A stretch of DNA of 64,000 nt from Sipunculus nudus (GCA_026874595.1 CM049320.1:20965714-21029713), one strand, 5' to 3'; positions 23,205-35,098 are shown, counted from the first letter of the stretch. Notes: generated by a model from the letters alone, not told the origin. Program-made: numbers and translations.

Positions 23205-23680
23205 ACTTTTTAGTTTGAGGTTAAAAAGGTCAAAGAGAACACTTCTCAAAAGGTTTGTGGACTCATTTTGAGCCAATTTTTTTTTCATTTTAACCTTCTA
23301 TCTTTCAAATACAAGTAAAGCGCACCTACCAATAGGGAAAAGACCCTATTGATTTTGAGATCAGTCTACAGATCATAAAGGTCAAGGTCACAGGATCCAC
23401 TTCTTTAAAAGATATGTCGACAATCATTCAATCTTTCACATATAGTTTATCCCCTTATAAGGGAAGCAACTTTTGATCTTGAGATCACAAGATCTAAGTT
23501 TAAGTCACAGAACCCAATTATTTAAATGTCTTGTTTACGCATTTGTCATCCAAATTTTAATCTCAAACTTTCCATCGTTCACATATATACCTCACATGCC
23601 AAGGAAGAAAGTTCCTGTAGATTTTTACATTACGAGCTCTGAGGGCTAAGTCACAGCTGTCACTTCTTGAAAATGTTTGC
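23205..23680 (+). repeat. Degenerate tandem repeat, AAGGTCAAGGTCACAG type
   Basis: Three to four units of about 125-140 bp share TTGATTTTGAGATCA (23349 and, as TTGATCTTGAGATCA, 23473), then AAGGTCAAGGTCACAG or TTTAAGTCACAG and CACTTCTT, plus CTTTCACATATAG / TCGTTCACATATATACC at the unit joints. The phrase resembles a repeat I have often seen in mollusc sequence. Confidence 0.65.
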
Positions 23681-24659
23681 TGACACATTGAACGCTAAGT
23701 TTTACTACTCTAACCTTTCATATGACTGCTATCCAGCTAGTCTACATACCCCCTGTTGCGAGGAGATGCTGCGTTTTGCGGTGCACTTGTTTTATCAGTT
23801 GATGATAAAAGTTTTTCCAATGTTGATTATATTGGAGTCGGAGACTTTTCTTTTAAATGCAGGGTAATATTACCAACGTGCTTCCCTTCTTGGTCGTTCA
23901 TGTCTGATCATTTTTGTAGCTTTTGTAATGCCATTAGACTGGCCCAGTCGATGAAATGGTTAAAATATTATTCGATCCTCCCACTGACAGAGTAATCAAA
24001 CTTTGCTGTGTCGCAAAGCTTAGAACAGGTACTGTCACCTCACGGCAAACTGTTAAACTAAGTACGGCTCTTTAGTGATAAGAGCTGGCACTGAGTTAAG
24101 TATTTGGGTACATGGAATCACGTTTTATTTTAAACATTTTATTAGTAAATCCAAATACTAAAGCCCAGGCAGAGCTATGATGCCATTTGCAGGATATAAA
24201 CCAAGCAACTTTATATTATCCGTCGTTAACGGCGAGTTTTTGATAATTAAGTATTAATCAATTATCAGCTATAAACTCTCCGTTCCCACAAGCGTCCTGA
24301 AAATGCCCAGTGCTCTTATTATTTTAGTAAATGATAAGATTTTTTTTCAGGTCTCTGACTTAAAGATCAAATACCATCCTGGTTGCCTAATCGATATAGG
24401 AAGAAAACCCCTTCTTTGCATAACGTGAAATGCAGGCCTGTTCAGAGGCCTCCGGTTGTTGGGGGAGGGGAAAAACTGAATCGTTTAATTGGAATTTAAA
24501 GGTACATAATCGTTTTCGATGCGTATTGTCTCACGCTGTTATTTATTTTAGCTGAATACGAACTCAGACCTTCTATCTCTAGTTCACCTGTTTTAAACAT
24601 TGTTATGTTTCTATGCATGAGTACACAAAGCTCGTGTATGTGTTTAAATAAAAATTTCA
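23681..24659. other. Unassigned non-coding stretch
   Basis: Two overlapping open stretches at 23667-23867 and 23756-23995 lack motifs. GGGGGAGGGG occurs at about 24462. Nothing else recognised. Confidence 0.45.
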
Positions 24660-26990
24660 CAATTAAACTTATCCATTTTGTCAGAACAAGAAGTAAATGC
24701 TTGTGAGGGATTGACAAGCAAAGAAGAGATTTTAAATAGCGTAATGGAAATAAAGGACAATAAGACTCCTGGCAACGACGGACTACCAAAAGAATTTTAT
24801 ATTACTTTTTTCGATTTAATTGGTAGGGACCTTGAATATTCCTTTAACAGAAGCTTCACTGTCGGTTCCTTGTAACCAAGTCAAAGACAAGCGGTAATTT
24901 GTCACCAAGTCAAAGACAAGCGGTAAATACGCTTATTGAGAAGCAAGGAAAAGAAAATCTCCAGTTAATTTCTTGGAGACCAATCAGCTTGGTTAATGTG
25001 GATGCAAAAATATTAAGCAAAACGTTAATAAAACAATCACAAAACAACCTACCAAAATTATTAAAAAAAGGATAAAACTGCCTTTATAAAAGACAGAAGA
25101 ATATCAGGTACAACTCCTCAATTAATTGATATAATAGATTTTGTTATTAAGAAGATTGTAATGCCATAATGTTTGCGGTTGATTTTGCCTCTGCTTTTTG
25201 ATTCGATAGGTCATGTATTCCTATATACTCTACTTGAGAAATTTGGGTTTGGAAATGATTTTATTAAAGTAAATGCATAACGGATTAGAGAGCCGTGTAC
25301 TGAATAATGCTTTTACTACGGGTCATTTTGAAATGAAAAAAGGCACAAGACAAGGCGACACCATTGCACCATACTTATTACTATTAGTTATCGAAATAAA
25401 TATATTAAAGGTGCGACAAACAAATAGGTTGGAATATTGATAAGTATGACAGAAATAAAACAATGTCTATTTGCAGATGACGCGACATTCTTTGCACTGG
25501 TATCATCAGTAGAAATATAGTATAGCAAATTTGAAGCGGTATGGCTGGGTAGGGAAACGTCCATTCTTGGAGCTTTATCGTTAAGAGACATGAAGTGGGT
25601 AAATTTACATAAAGGACGCGATTAAGATCCTAGAAATATGGTTTACATATAATGAAAATCTCTCTCAAAGACAATTTCGAAAAGGTCTATGACAAGATAA
25701 AAATTGCTTTTAATATCTGGAAATCACGAACTTTAACAGTATTAGGAAGAAATACAGTTTTAAAAACCATTGGAATCTCAAAATTAGTATATGTTATGAA
25801 TAGTATGACTCCAACTCCAGAACTTATAAAGAAAGTTAAAAATATAATGGTAGATTTTATATAGTTTGGACGAAAACAAAAGATTAAATATGGGATACTT
25901 GTAAGTGAAAAAGAAAATGGCGGTATTAATATGTCAGACATCAGTGCCAAATTGAAAAGTTAGAGAATTATGTGGATGATCCGAATGAAAACGTTATCAG
26001 ACGCAAAATGTATAGTAACACCTAATATGTATCTAAAAAATGTTGGCGGTGTAGAAAAACTGAATGCTATTTTAGATTTTTTTAATATGAAAAGAAAAAT
26101 TTTATTCACACTGTTTTAAAATTTGGAATAAAATTGCTACATTTTGGCCGGCAAATCCACAGCAAGTCTTTTTACAATCCATTTAGAATAACAAATTCGT
26201 CAAAATAGTAGGTAAATCAGTTCACTCTGGGTTTTTTGATGACATCAAAATTAAATATATTCATGATTTATACATACCGGATGGAGATTCTAAGAATTTT
26301 TCGGAAATATTTCACCCTGAAAATAAACTCTGTTAAAATACCTTATGTTCTGGTATTTCAAACAGCATGCAGTACCAAGGAGTGGAAATTAATTTAAAAA
26401 TCAGAGAATATGAGTGATAATTACGTAAAAGACACTTGTTATATATTATTGAATATTCAAGTTCTAGACTTAGGAAAAGTTAATTACCGTTAGGTGTTTA
26501 ATATGGTAATTATAATGACTATACAAATGAGCCAGGTTATAAAATTTAACTAGAGGTACTTTCCTGGAAAGATACAATTGAACATCTTTATAATACCACT
26601 TTGGATATGTTTTTGAGGCAATTTCAGTTAAGAATCATCCATAATATATTGTCTGTGAATGTAAAGCTATACAGCATATGGAAAATAACTGAAACCACAT
26701 GTGTTCATATTGCAAAAAAGATACAGAAACAGTCGTGCATTTTTTCTGTGATTGCTACACAGCTAAATCATTTTATAGACAAATTAGTTAGTGGGCAGAA
26801 CACGCTGGAATAAACATGCCTGTACTGACTCCGCCCATAATATGTACAGGATGTGACAAAAACAATGTCAAAGAAGGAAAAATATATTTGTTATTACATG
26901 TTTTGCTACAAAATATGTAATTTTAAAAATTAGAGAATCGGATAACTTCCCATCTTAAACTTTAAATATCTCACATGTTAAGAAAATGGA
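24660..26990 (+). pseudogene. Decayed LINE with reverse transcriptase (L1/Tx1-like)
   Basis: In order on +, with frameshifts and stops: LTSKEEILNSVMEIKDNKTP and GNDGLPKEFYITFF (24705-24810) are reverse-transcriptase domain 1-2 motifs, and ISWRPISLVNVDAKILSKTL follows at about 24970. Then come FIKDRRISGTTPQLIDII (about 25085), KKGTRQGDTIAPYLLLL (about 25338) and the catalytic-box motif FADDA (about 25471). KSRTLTVLGRNTVLKTIGIS and KLVYVMNSMTPTPELIKK lie at 25720-25830, and GRKQKIKYGILVSEKENGG at about 25868. A Cys-His-like segment CSYCKKDTETVVHFFCDCYT is at about 26706. No endonuclease domain is seen on the left, so it is 5' truncated. It cannot make a working enzyme. Confidence 0.88.
24877..24925. 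repeat. Short direct duplication inside the LINE
   Basis: ACCAAGTCAAAGACAAGCGG occurs twice in tandem, 25 bp apart, within the reverse-transcriptase region. It interrupts the frame, so it arose after or at inactivation. Confidence 0.85.
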
Positions 26991-27172
26991 AGGATTGGAA
27001 AGAAGTGAGGAAGAAAAATATAACAAAATTTATTTTCATAAACAAAAGTGGGGAAACCTACTCCATACTCCATGTTTTTAAAGAGTGAAGAATTTTGAGA
27101 ATTTGCTGTAGAATACAATTTATTTTGAAATGCGTATAAATATGTAGGTAAGAGTATGTGCATGTGTTTATG

Positions 27173-27208
<36 letters not shown>

Positions 27209-29129
27209 TATATAAATACGCGTGAATGCGTCTTTCTTCATGGATGTATATACGTATGTATGTATATTTAGATATATATTCGGATCTGGTAAATATTATG
27301 TTGATCTGACCAAACCAATTAAATCTACAAATAACACTGTTGTTCTTATTAAATTAAATTTTTGTTTCAAATGATATTTGAAAATATATAGATAGAATGA
27401 GATATAATTATAAGTGCAGTAAACAAAATAAAATTCTCTTCAACAATACTCAGTTGTATGCTCTCGGCAGGAATACGCCTTTATGGTCTGAATGCATTTG
27501 ACTTTGAAAAAGCACAAACAAGTGAAACAAAACAAGCAATTTTAACTTTCTCTTTGTTAAATAAATTTTGTTTAATCAGTATCTGTATGTACTTTGTCAG
27601 AAAAAAAAACTTACAATACTGTCTTTAAAATTAAATCTTGCAATATTGAAGTTGTTCATGTTAATAAACACAATATTTGTATATTTTTTTTCTTGTTTCG
27701 AGGGATGTCGATGATGATTAAGAACGATAAAAAATATACATCTGGTGATACTTAGACGTCCCCCCCCCCAATAAAAAAAGAACCGTCTCGCGTCGAACGC
27801 ATATAAATGCAGATATCTTTAATCATAAAAATACATTCTCACAATTTGCTTTTTTAATGTCAGTTGTGGGACATAAACATTTATTCAGCAAAACATGAGA
27901 GCTTGCGCACAGGTCGAATGGGTTTATTAACGGGACAATTATAGCAGCTCTGGTGACGGTAACACTACGAACGACGTCATGTAAAGACTACTTCCCGCTA
28001 GAGATCCTGCACAGTGTGTGAACTCTTCAAAAACCCGACGAAGGAGTGGGAGACAGTGGGTGGTAGATTGGCTTCACGCAGGTAACTTCCCCAAAGTAGT
28101 CGACTTTTCCATTTGAGTTATAAAAACATGAGACTTTTAAAGCTGCCTTATCTATCATCCGGGCAACCCCTGTGGATATCCCCCATTATAATTACATTAA
28201 GGTGTAAGGTAAAAAATAACAGGGAGGCTCAGCAGAGTTAATCACCTGGTTTTATCCATTTTTTAAATAAATTTTCGTGTGAACTAAGTGTGCAAAGGTC
28301 TATCTGACGTATCATCCTGAATTTCTGCATTGTCGCACATCTTTCCTGATGTTACCAGTTTGAGAAACTTTAATTATCCACTTCCCTGACACGATAACCA
28401 CTTCTAGTATGGTTCTTATTAACCGATAGGGACTACACTGAGTCATACTCATGCCGAAATCTACCTCGTACTTGTCGTCCATAATATCACATAAATACAT
28501 CATATATTATGATTTGATCGAAGTATTAAAGAACATACAACCTTGAATGTGAACGTACACACTAAATTGTTATTCCAATCTCTTTGCTAACAGTTGACAT
28601 TTCCTGCGCCTCGCGTGACATTCCTCGTTCGGGATATGCTTGTTTTCGATCACAAATTCGACAAACAGGAAAGGAGGTTCACGCATATTCTTTGTTATTA
28701 GGGAATCTTTTCCCAAAAGTTGGCCCATCATGTACGAAATTTAATAATTACACTTTTTTAAAGCGGCACGAGATTTTAATCACAGTTTACGACAGGGCAC
28801 TCTGATATTTAGGCAGAGTTTCTTTTTTCAGATATGAGGAAATGCCGCTTTGCGTTAAGAATACCTGCTCCGAAAATTGATCAATAATATCTGCGGTTTA
28901 ACTTATCATATTCTAGGTCTCGGCATCATTGGTCCCAGGTGTAGTTAAGTCATTAGTGTGAGGGATTTCGGTCCTACCGATAGTTTGATTGTCGTCGCAG
29001 AACACGCAGAGTTGGCCATCCCGCGAAATATTTTGTTGCTTTGCTCAAAAACCATGTACTTGTAGACACTATCAAATGAATCCCAATATATTCAACTCTA
29101 CAAAATCATGGTTTTCAGGTTGATTCACC
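26991..29129. other. Unassigned stretch with microsatellite
   Basis: A (TA)n-type tract at 27172-27214 and a 10-base C run at 27760-27769. No gene recognised. Open stretches at 28312-28503 (minus) and 28584-28805 (plus) have no motif. Confidence 0.5.
27172..27214. repeat. (TA)n microsatellite
   Basis: Two TA runs separated by TG, followed by TAAATACGCG. Confidence 0.95.
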
Positions 29130-29420
29130 ACAGGATTCACAACCTGCAGGTTGACTAATGTGGTTGTCCAAAGAACGGCATAAAGCTTCAGTATTTTCAA
29201 AATTCCACAGCTCATTTGATTACGTACACAAGGAAGAGGGATCACGTGACTCCTGTTCTTATAGAACTACACTGGCTTCCTATTATCTTTAGCATCCAGT
29301 TTAAGCTACTTGTCATCATGCATGTTCAAAGCTCTTCATTACATTCGTGATATTCGGACTCCTCGTTCTCAAAGCAGGAGTATAAGATCATCTAACAAGA
29401 CACATTACAAATTAAATAAC
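29130..29420 (+). pseudogene. 3' end fragment of a CR1/L2/Jockey-type LINE
   Basis: Positions about 29230-29330 read RKRDHVTPVLIELHWLPIIF followed by SIQFKLLVIMHVQSSSLHS and a stop. This matches the DHITPxLxxLHWLPVxxRIxFK signature found at the ORF2 C-terminus of many non-LTR elements. VVQRTA just upstream (about 29165) corresponds to the usual QNAAAR block. It belongs to a different clade from the two L1/Tx1-like relics. Confidence 0.78.
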
Positions 29421-29485
29421 TTTATAGATTGAATAGATTGCTTATATTTCACTTTATAAAAGTATTACATTTATTATATATCATT

Positions 29486-29525
<40 letters not shown>
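29486..29525. repeat. (ATT)n microsatellite
   Basis: About 13 ATT units directly after the LINE fragment. It may derive from that element's 3' tail. Confidence 0.95.
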
Positions 29526-29526
<1 letters not shown>

Positions 29527-29548
29527 TAACATCCTACATGGCTGGTGA

Positions 29549-29746
29549 AATATGCCCCAATATTCTACAGTTATAACACACAATATGCCCCAATATCCTA
29601 CAGTTATAACATACAATATGCCCCAATATTCTACAGTTATAACACACAATATGCCCCAATATTCTACAGTTATAACATACAATATGCCCAAATATTTTAC
29701 AGTTATAACATACAATATGCCCCAATATTCTACAGTTATAACATAA
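29549..29746. repeat. 33-bp minisatellite, six copies
   Basis: The unit is AATATGCCCCAATATTCTAC plus AGTTATAACACAC, with single-base variants between copies (one has GCCCAAATATTTTAC). As 33 is a multiple of three, all six frames stay open and give short periodic peptides, which explains open stretches on both strands. There is no sign of a gene. Confidence 0.93.
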
Positions 29747-30218
29747 AGTCATGAATCATTCTAAAACAGGTATTCCAAAAAATGTGAATGTGCGTTTGAA
29801 CTGCGCTTTATTAATGGCGTTTGCATAAAAACCTTGCACTTTGATCAAGAACAGAAAACATACAGGTATTCTTACAATACGATAATATAAGTAATTTAAC
29901 ATTTAAATACAAAACACACCAGACAGTTGCGTATAGATCATTCGCCACACCAAGCAGAAAAGAGTGTTAATATGGGCGGGGTACAGAACTGTTCAGGTGC
30001 ATGCGCATAACACACAGGTCAGATAGTATTTGGTTTTATTGCAATGACTCAGGATCACGCTTTTAAGTCACGCTAATGTGATGAAGTGGCTTTGCTCTTT
30101 CATGCGGCATCTGTTCTGCCGTCAGCGTCGACACTGATTTTTATCTTACACGTGCTCAACTGTATAGGTACCCCGAAGGGGTTAACAGAAAGTGCTTCCG
30201 CCAGAATACATTAACTAC
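29747..30218. other. Unassigned non-coding stretch
   Basis: No repeat or gene recognised between the minisatellite and the next MITE. Confidence 0.5.
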
Positions 30219-30221
30219 TAA

Positions 30222-30498
30222 GGCCAAAATAAAAAAAGGTATGGTTCTCAGGCACTTTTTTTTCAGAAATCAATGCAGGCGGGCGGTTTTTTTATTTTTT
30301 TTTTTTGTATGTTTCGATAAAAATGTGAAATGATAAGGGAAAAGCATGATAATAATAGATTTATTTTGCTAAACGAGTAAAAGTACTATATAACAAACAA
30401 AATTATATAATTTTATTTTCTTAAAAGAAAAGCTGCAGCTCAAAATTGGTAAGTTTTATTAAAAGTGCCTGAGAACCATACCTTTTATTTTTTTGGCC
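30222..30498. mobile_element. MITE family M1, copy 1 (277 bp, TAA target-site duplication)
   Basis: The ends are GGCCAAAATAAAAAAAGGTA plus TGGTTCTCAGGCACTTTT at the left and the inverse at the right (AAAAGTGCCTGAGAACCATA, then CCTTTTATTTTTTTGGCC). TAA flanks both sides (30219-30221 and 30499-30501). GGCC termini with a 3-bp TWA duplication fit PIF/Harbinger-type (Tourist-like) elements. There is no coding capacity. A second copy is at 62099-62374. Confidence 0.85.
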
Positions 30499-30501
30499 TA
30501 A

Positions 30502-30813
30502 TATCCTAAGTTTTATATAATATCATTATATAATATCAGTATATCGCGATACCATGATTCGTATATTGCTAATCACGATGCAGATTTCAAATATCGATAT
30601 TTTTCAATATTTTGCTAACGTGCCTTAAATTGATTTTTTAGTAAAAAAAGTTTTTTTACAACTTTAAACATATAAATGGGTTGGGATAAATGACAAGCTT
30701 AAATTGTAAACCTCTGCCGTGTCTTAAGACGTTTAGTAGGGTATTTTCAAGTAGGCCTAATATACCAGGAAATTTGCATGTCTGCTTGATGACTTGTTGT
30801 TATACAACTTTAC
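30502..30813. other. A+T-rich stretch with palindromic phrases
   Basis: ATATCGCGATACCATGATTC and AAATATCGATATTTTTCAAT near 30540-30615 resemble subterminal parts of short hAT-type elements. No boundary was found. Confidence 0.35.
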
Positions 30814-31124
30814 GGTCTGTCCACGGAGTGGCTCATCTGGGGCCGTACCGCGGAAGTTTTGATTATTTCAAAACTTCCGTGGACCAAGCGGACGAAGAGC
30901 AGTTACCAAGAATCATGATTGGTGCCGACGGACAAAGCCGCGGACTCTCTACGCGTCACCATGCAGGGATTAATGACGGATCATCAGGGATGGTCCTTGG
31001 CGGCCAATCCGTGATGATCCGTGGTGAGATCCGTCACAGTGTGGCTTTGGCTTCAACATTAAGCTTTTGAAATATTCAGAACTTCCGCGGTGCGGCAACG
31101 GGTGAGCCACTTCGTGCACAGACC
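30814..31124. mobile_element. GC-rich inverted-repeat element (311 bp, arms about 60 bp)
   Basis: The left arm GGTCTGTCCACGGAGTGGCT continues through CCGTACCGCGGAAGTTTTGA and TATTTCAAA. The right arm is its inverse: TTTGAAATATTCAGAACTTC, then CGCGGTGCGG and GAGCCACTTCGTGCACAGAC. The middle repeats ATCCGT/GGATCATCA phrases. The 126-codon open stretch at 30690-31070 crosses the left arm, so I reject it as a gene. No target-site duplication was identified. Confidence 0.78.
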
Positions 31125-31560
31125 TCGCAGTTTCCGTCAGTGGCCATAACGACACCATGTTTGTCCGTGCATGTCCCGGACATCACTACTTTCGTTCATG
31201 CGTTCGTCGTTGGTACTTCCCTGGTTAATCATAAGCGCCGGAATACTTACTTGCAGGTTTGAGGGAGCATTGCGATACGACAGGTTGTTTATGGACGATC
31301 GTGAGAGTCCATGAGAATCCGTAATACTTCCATGAATGATTCCTACTCAGACCGCCCCCAGTCGCGAGACTCTGAACCCCCCTCCGTCATCGTCCGTATG
31401 TGGTTCGTGGCTAGCCGTAGGAATCCCTCATGTTCCCTTATCATGTCGCTGTGAAACCGCACCAAAGCCGTGCCGACGCCCTCACACACCTTGGGAATAC
31501 GCCCCAAAGACCACGTTCGCCGTACTCAAACCACGAGAACCTTCCCTGACAACAGACATG
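31125..31560. other. GC- and CpG-rich island, unassigned
   Basis: Much richer in G+C and CpG than its neighbours. It contains CATGTCCCGGACATC and GTCCATGAGAATCCGTAATA phrases, and an open stretch of about 79 proline/serine-rich codons on + (from 31336) that runs on into low-complexity sequence. It may belong to the same mobile unit as the inverted-repeat element on its left. Confidence 0.4.
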
Positions 31561-31715
31561 GGTCCTATTACTGATTTCAATAATAGGGCCTATTACTATT
31601 ACTTTGGGTGTTTGCCTGTTACTATTAACTATTATTTTCAGTGTTTTACCAAAAGTAATAGGTGGCTATTACTATTACTTTACTCCTATTATTATTACTA
31701 TTAACTCTTACCGAA
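31561..31715. repeat. TATTACTATTAC low-complexity repeat, copy 1
   Basis: CCTATTACTATTACTTT-like phrases around a GGGTGTTTGCCTGTTACTAT core. Related text occurs at 33195-33356. Confidence 0.7.
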
Positions 31716-33194
31716 TCAATGAAAATAAGTAAAATACTCAGTGAACAAAAAAATATTTAATCTTGAAGTATCTCATATTAACAGCTCATTAGGCCACACT
31801 GAATATGTTAACAACCACTAAAATTAACAAGAAATGGTGCATGAATAATTCACAACTAAATGAAGCGTCCATTGCACCTGATGAACATAAGCTGTTGAAT
31901 CCCCGAGGGGGCAACAGTGGGGTACAGACAAAAGCTCCTCTCCCAAATTTTAAAAGCTTTATTTTAAAGTTTAGATTATTTTTTTTAAATGTATGGCTAC
32001 ATTTAAAATTCTATAAAGTGAAACCTGTTACAGTGCATGAGTAAATATGTGCAGTACAAGAATATTGTATATATGGATTATTAGTGAGTCACTTAATTAT
32101 TATCAACAATATAAATGTCAACAATATATACATCATTATTATTATTAATGATATTTCATCAAAATATTGATTATTTGCATTTTCATTTAACTGATTATTT
32201 TTATTTTCGTAACCTTACTTGTCTATTTCTTGTAATTATATGAGGTATATATTAATATTGCTTTTGTATATTTACCCAAAAATATAAAATTTATAGTAAT
32301 TTTTAATTTTGAGTAGTTTTGGATTGAGTAATCCAAGGGGGGGGGGGGGGGCTTTTGCCCTACACCCAGGAACGATCTGGGCTGAAGGTTATTCCCGCAA
32401 TCCTAAAGACGCATTCAACAGGGGCTGAAGTAGGTAGGAGGTGCAAGATAAAGGCTTCTCAGGGCTCTTTCAGGGGGTTTCTCTATTGCCTACTCATAGA
32501 TACCTAGTTTATTAAGATGCTGCCAATAATCAGTGAGCCTTGGTGATGTGCAAACTTGGTCCTTATCGTAAGAGTATGGTTTCCTTCATGGTATCAAGAT
32601 GGGTATCTGAACATGTTACTATTAATTTTAACCTGTTTCACATAACTGAAATTCCTTTATAATTAAACAAAATTCAAATTGCAACTGAATGCAGTTGCAT
32701 AAATTACTTTGAAAGAAACACTATTTCAGATTACATTTACATTTCATTTTCTGTTTGAAATCAAATGTACTTCAGCATTATAATGGATAAATCACTCATG
32801 TCATCCAGTTTCGTTTGGGAGATGAGTCATGTTTATAAACATAAGGCAAACAAGGTTTCCATGGAGTGTTCCTTTCTGACTGGTGACAGTATGACTGCAA
32901 GAAATATGTCACACAAAGGAAATATAGTCACAGTTTGGGTAGGAAATATAGTCATTAGGAATCGGTCACACATTTGTGTTTAAATAGTTACAGTTTTAGT
33001 CACAATTTTTAGATAGGGGAAACAATCACCAGGTATGAGTTAACCTTTGGTGTTCTGCCTGACTGGGTTCTGACCCGGCTATCAGTTGCTTATACACAAA
33101 CATCAAAGGGCATGGTTGTACTGAGCTTTGATTGTAATGAGCTATCAGTATCCAAGGAAAACACCTACAGTGATGTACCAGCGATGCAGTCTTC
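31716..33194. other. Unassigned stretch with a 15-base G run
   Basis: Poly-G at 32337-32351 precedes a moderately GC segment (32352-32480). The rest is A+T-rich. CACAGTTTGGGTAGGAAATA and ATATAGTCA(C) phrases recur loosely at 32900-33005. No gene recognised. Confidence 0.45.
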
Positions 33195-33356
33195 CTGGGC
33201 TGGTAATAGTTAAAGTAACAGCTATTAATCTATTAATCATCTGCCTATTACTACTACTATTACTATTATTCAACATTTTTGGACTGCCTATTATCTATTA
33301 TGTAAAGTAATTGAATTACTGCCTATTACTATTATATATTACTATTACCACATGTC
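33195..33356. repeat. TATTACTATTAC low-complexity repeat, copy 2
   Basis: CTGCCTATTACTACTACTAT and ATTGAATTACTGCCTATTAC phrases parallel the copy at 31561-31715. Confidence 0.65.
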
Positions 33357-33510
33357 TGCCTGACAGTATGATCGCGATCGAAAAAATGTGTTTCCCACAG
33401 ATGATTCGTGATTACTCAATTACAGATCATCGTCGCCTTCCGTACCCCCGTCCATGAGATTGTAGCGCGGCTAAAGCTACATACGAAGAAAAAGAGAATA
33501 TGTATGAAAA

Positions 33511-33880
33511 CTAATTGCTGTCATTTATTTCCGGGCCTCGCACGATGTGGCCATCAAATAAAAACTCTTGGAAAACATGCTTGTATCCAATAAAAATGCA
33601 AGGGGACTTATCAATATACTTAGTTATAACGAAAACTCTTTCAGTGCCTGATGGATGTTGCTTGAAATTAAACAAATATAACTCACGGTTGGTCAGGTTT
33701 ATTTTTAGTGACTTTTTACTTCTAGGATGTGAGACCTTGAAAAACGACGAAAACATCTGCATCTGCAAATTTGCAGTGCTGTTCTCAACACTGGAACGCA
33801 TGCCACCTTTACATCTCGACACATCTCGTTGCGTCAAAGGGACAAAATGCCACCACCCATGCATGCATTATAGGTAACAT
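33511..33880. other. Segment open on both strands, unrecognised
   Basis: About 360 bp are free of stops for 117 codons on the minus strand (33511-33864) and 120 codons on the plus strand (33515-33877), in otherwise stop-rich DNA. The minus reading contains NLTNRELYLFNFKQHPSGTE and ITKYIDKSPCIFIGYKHVFQ; the plus reading ends CVKGTKCHHPCMHYR. Neither matches a family I know. It is not low complexity. It could be a lone exon or a transposon-gene fragment; strand is undecided. Confidence 0.25.
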
Positions 33881-35098
33881 ATTAATTAAGTCCTATTAAT
33901 ATTCATGAGTCAGATCAGTGGGTCGTAAAGACAATCGATTTAGCGTTGTGAATGGTTTAGCCTGATCTCCCTGGCTTTAGCATTTATGCCATTTCACATT
34001 GAAAAGCCCGTTATTTGATTATTAAGGACAACATTGGTCCATATTTTAATCTTTGGCAGATGAGAGTCCTTTTGTCCAAATATTTGTTCGGGACTGCTTG
34101 GAGGAATCATTTTTGCATCACCATATATTCAGGTCAGAATAAGTAAAAGGGAGAATACAAGCCACAGTTTTCTTGCTGATTTCACCTTATACGAAACAAA
34201 GTTTTAGCGATACATCAGAAAAATATAAAATATAAAGTTGTCCAAAAGGGGCCCGAACATCAGTCATTTTATAGATGGCAAATAGGCAAATTAGATACTG
34301 CCCAGTGTCCTATACTAGCAGCTGCGCAGATGTATTACAAATTATTTCAAGTACATATATATACCATCCAAACCCGCAGATGGTAAAATAAAAAGGATCA
34401 GCGTTTGTTCCTCTGCTTTTTTATACCTAGTTTGGGTTTCAGACTTGTCTCGGTTCCAGTTTTTATTATTGTTCCTGATACCAGATTGCAATACTCTTAA
34501 TACGAACCTAACTTCGGTATAACATTTTCTTAAGTGTATCATTGCTATATTTTACAAATATATTACATTTTTACGGGCCAAATTTGATCTGCAAGACAGC
34601 GTTTATATACTTATTTGTCTGAGCATTTTAGACTTCGATGCATTAATGTACACTTTCTTTTTATTTGTTCTGTGTCTATGCAGTTTCGGCAACAGGTGTC
34701 TTGAAACAAGCGCAATCAGGCAAAACCTAAAATATGAAAATATCATTCACATGTTTAATGGATATTTAATCGGGATGTGAATGTTTTGCCAGCAAAATAT
34801 CCGGGGCAGCGTTCTTTATCCGTTCTTAGTCTTACAGACACTGTTTTGTAATGCAGGATCAAGAGTTTGCACACGACACTTTGTCACTCATGTACCGTGG
34901 ACCCCAAACCACAATCTACTTTCTTGTATTTTCTTTGAATACCAACAGACGTGCTCGGTAACTCTTTCCTATCTGAAAATATCGGCAGTTTCTGACGCCA
35001 TACCAACCACATAGATTTTGTGTACACAACCGTTCAATCATGGGCTTTGTTTGCTTAGAAAATATGAAGGGGACATTAGTAGAGTTGATGCCCCCTGT

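Noticed and set aside
29449-29754. Overlapping open stretches on both strands with CYNCRILGHIV-like repeats resembling Cys-rich repeats
   Set aside because: They come from the 33-bp minisatellite, whose length keeps every frame open. No flanking coding signal.
30690-31070. 126-codon open stretch
   Set aside because: It crosses one arm of an inverted-repeat element, and high G+C reduces stop codons there. No protein family recognised.
31336-31704. 122-codon Pro/Ser-rich open stretch
   Set aside because: Begins in a GC-rich island and ends in TATTAC low-complexity repeats (poly-Tyr tail). Judged fortuitous.
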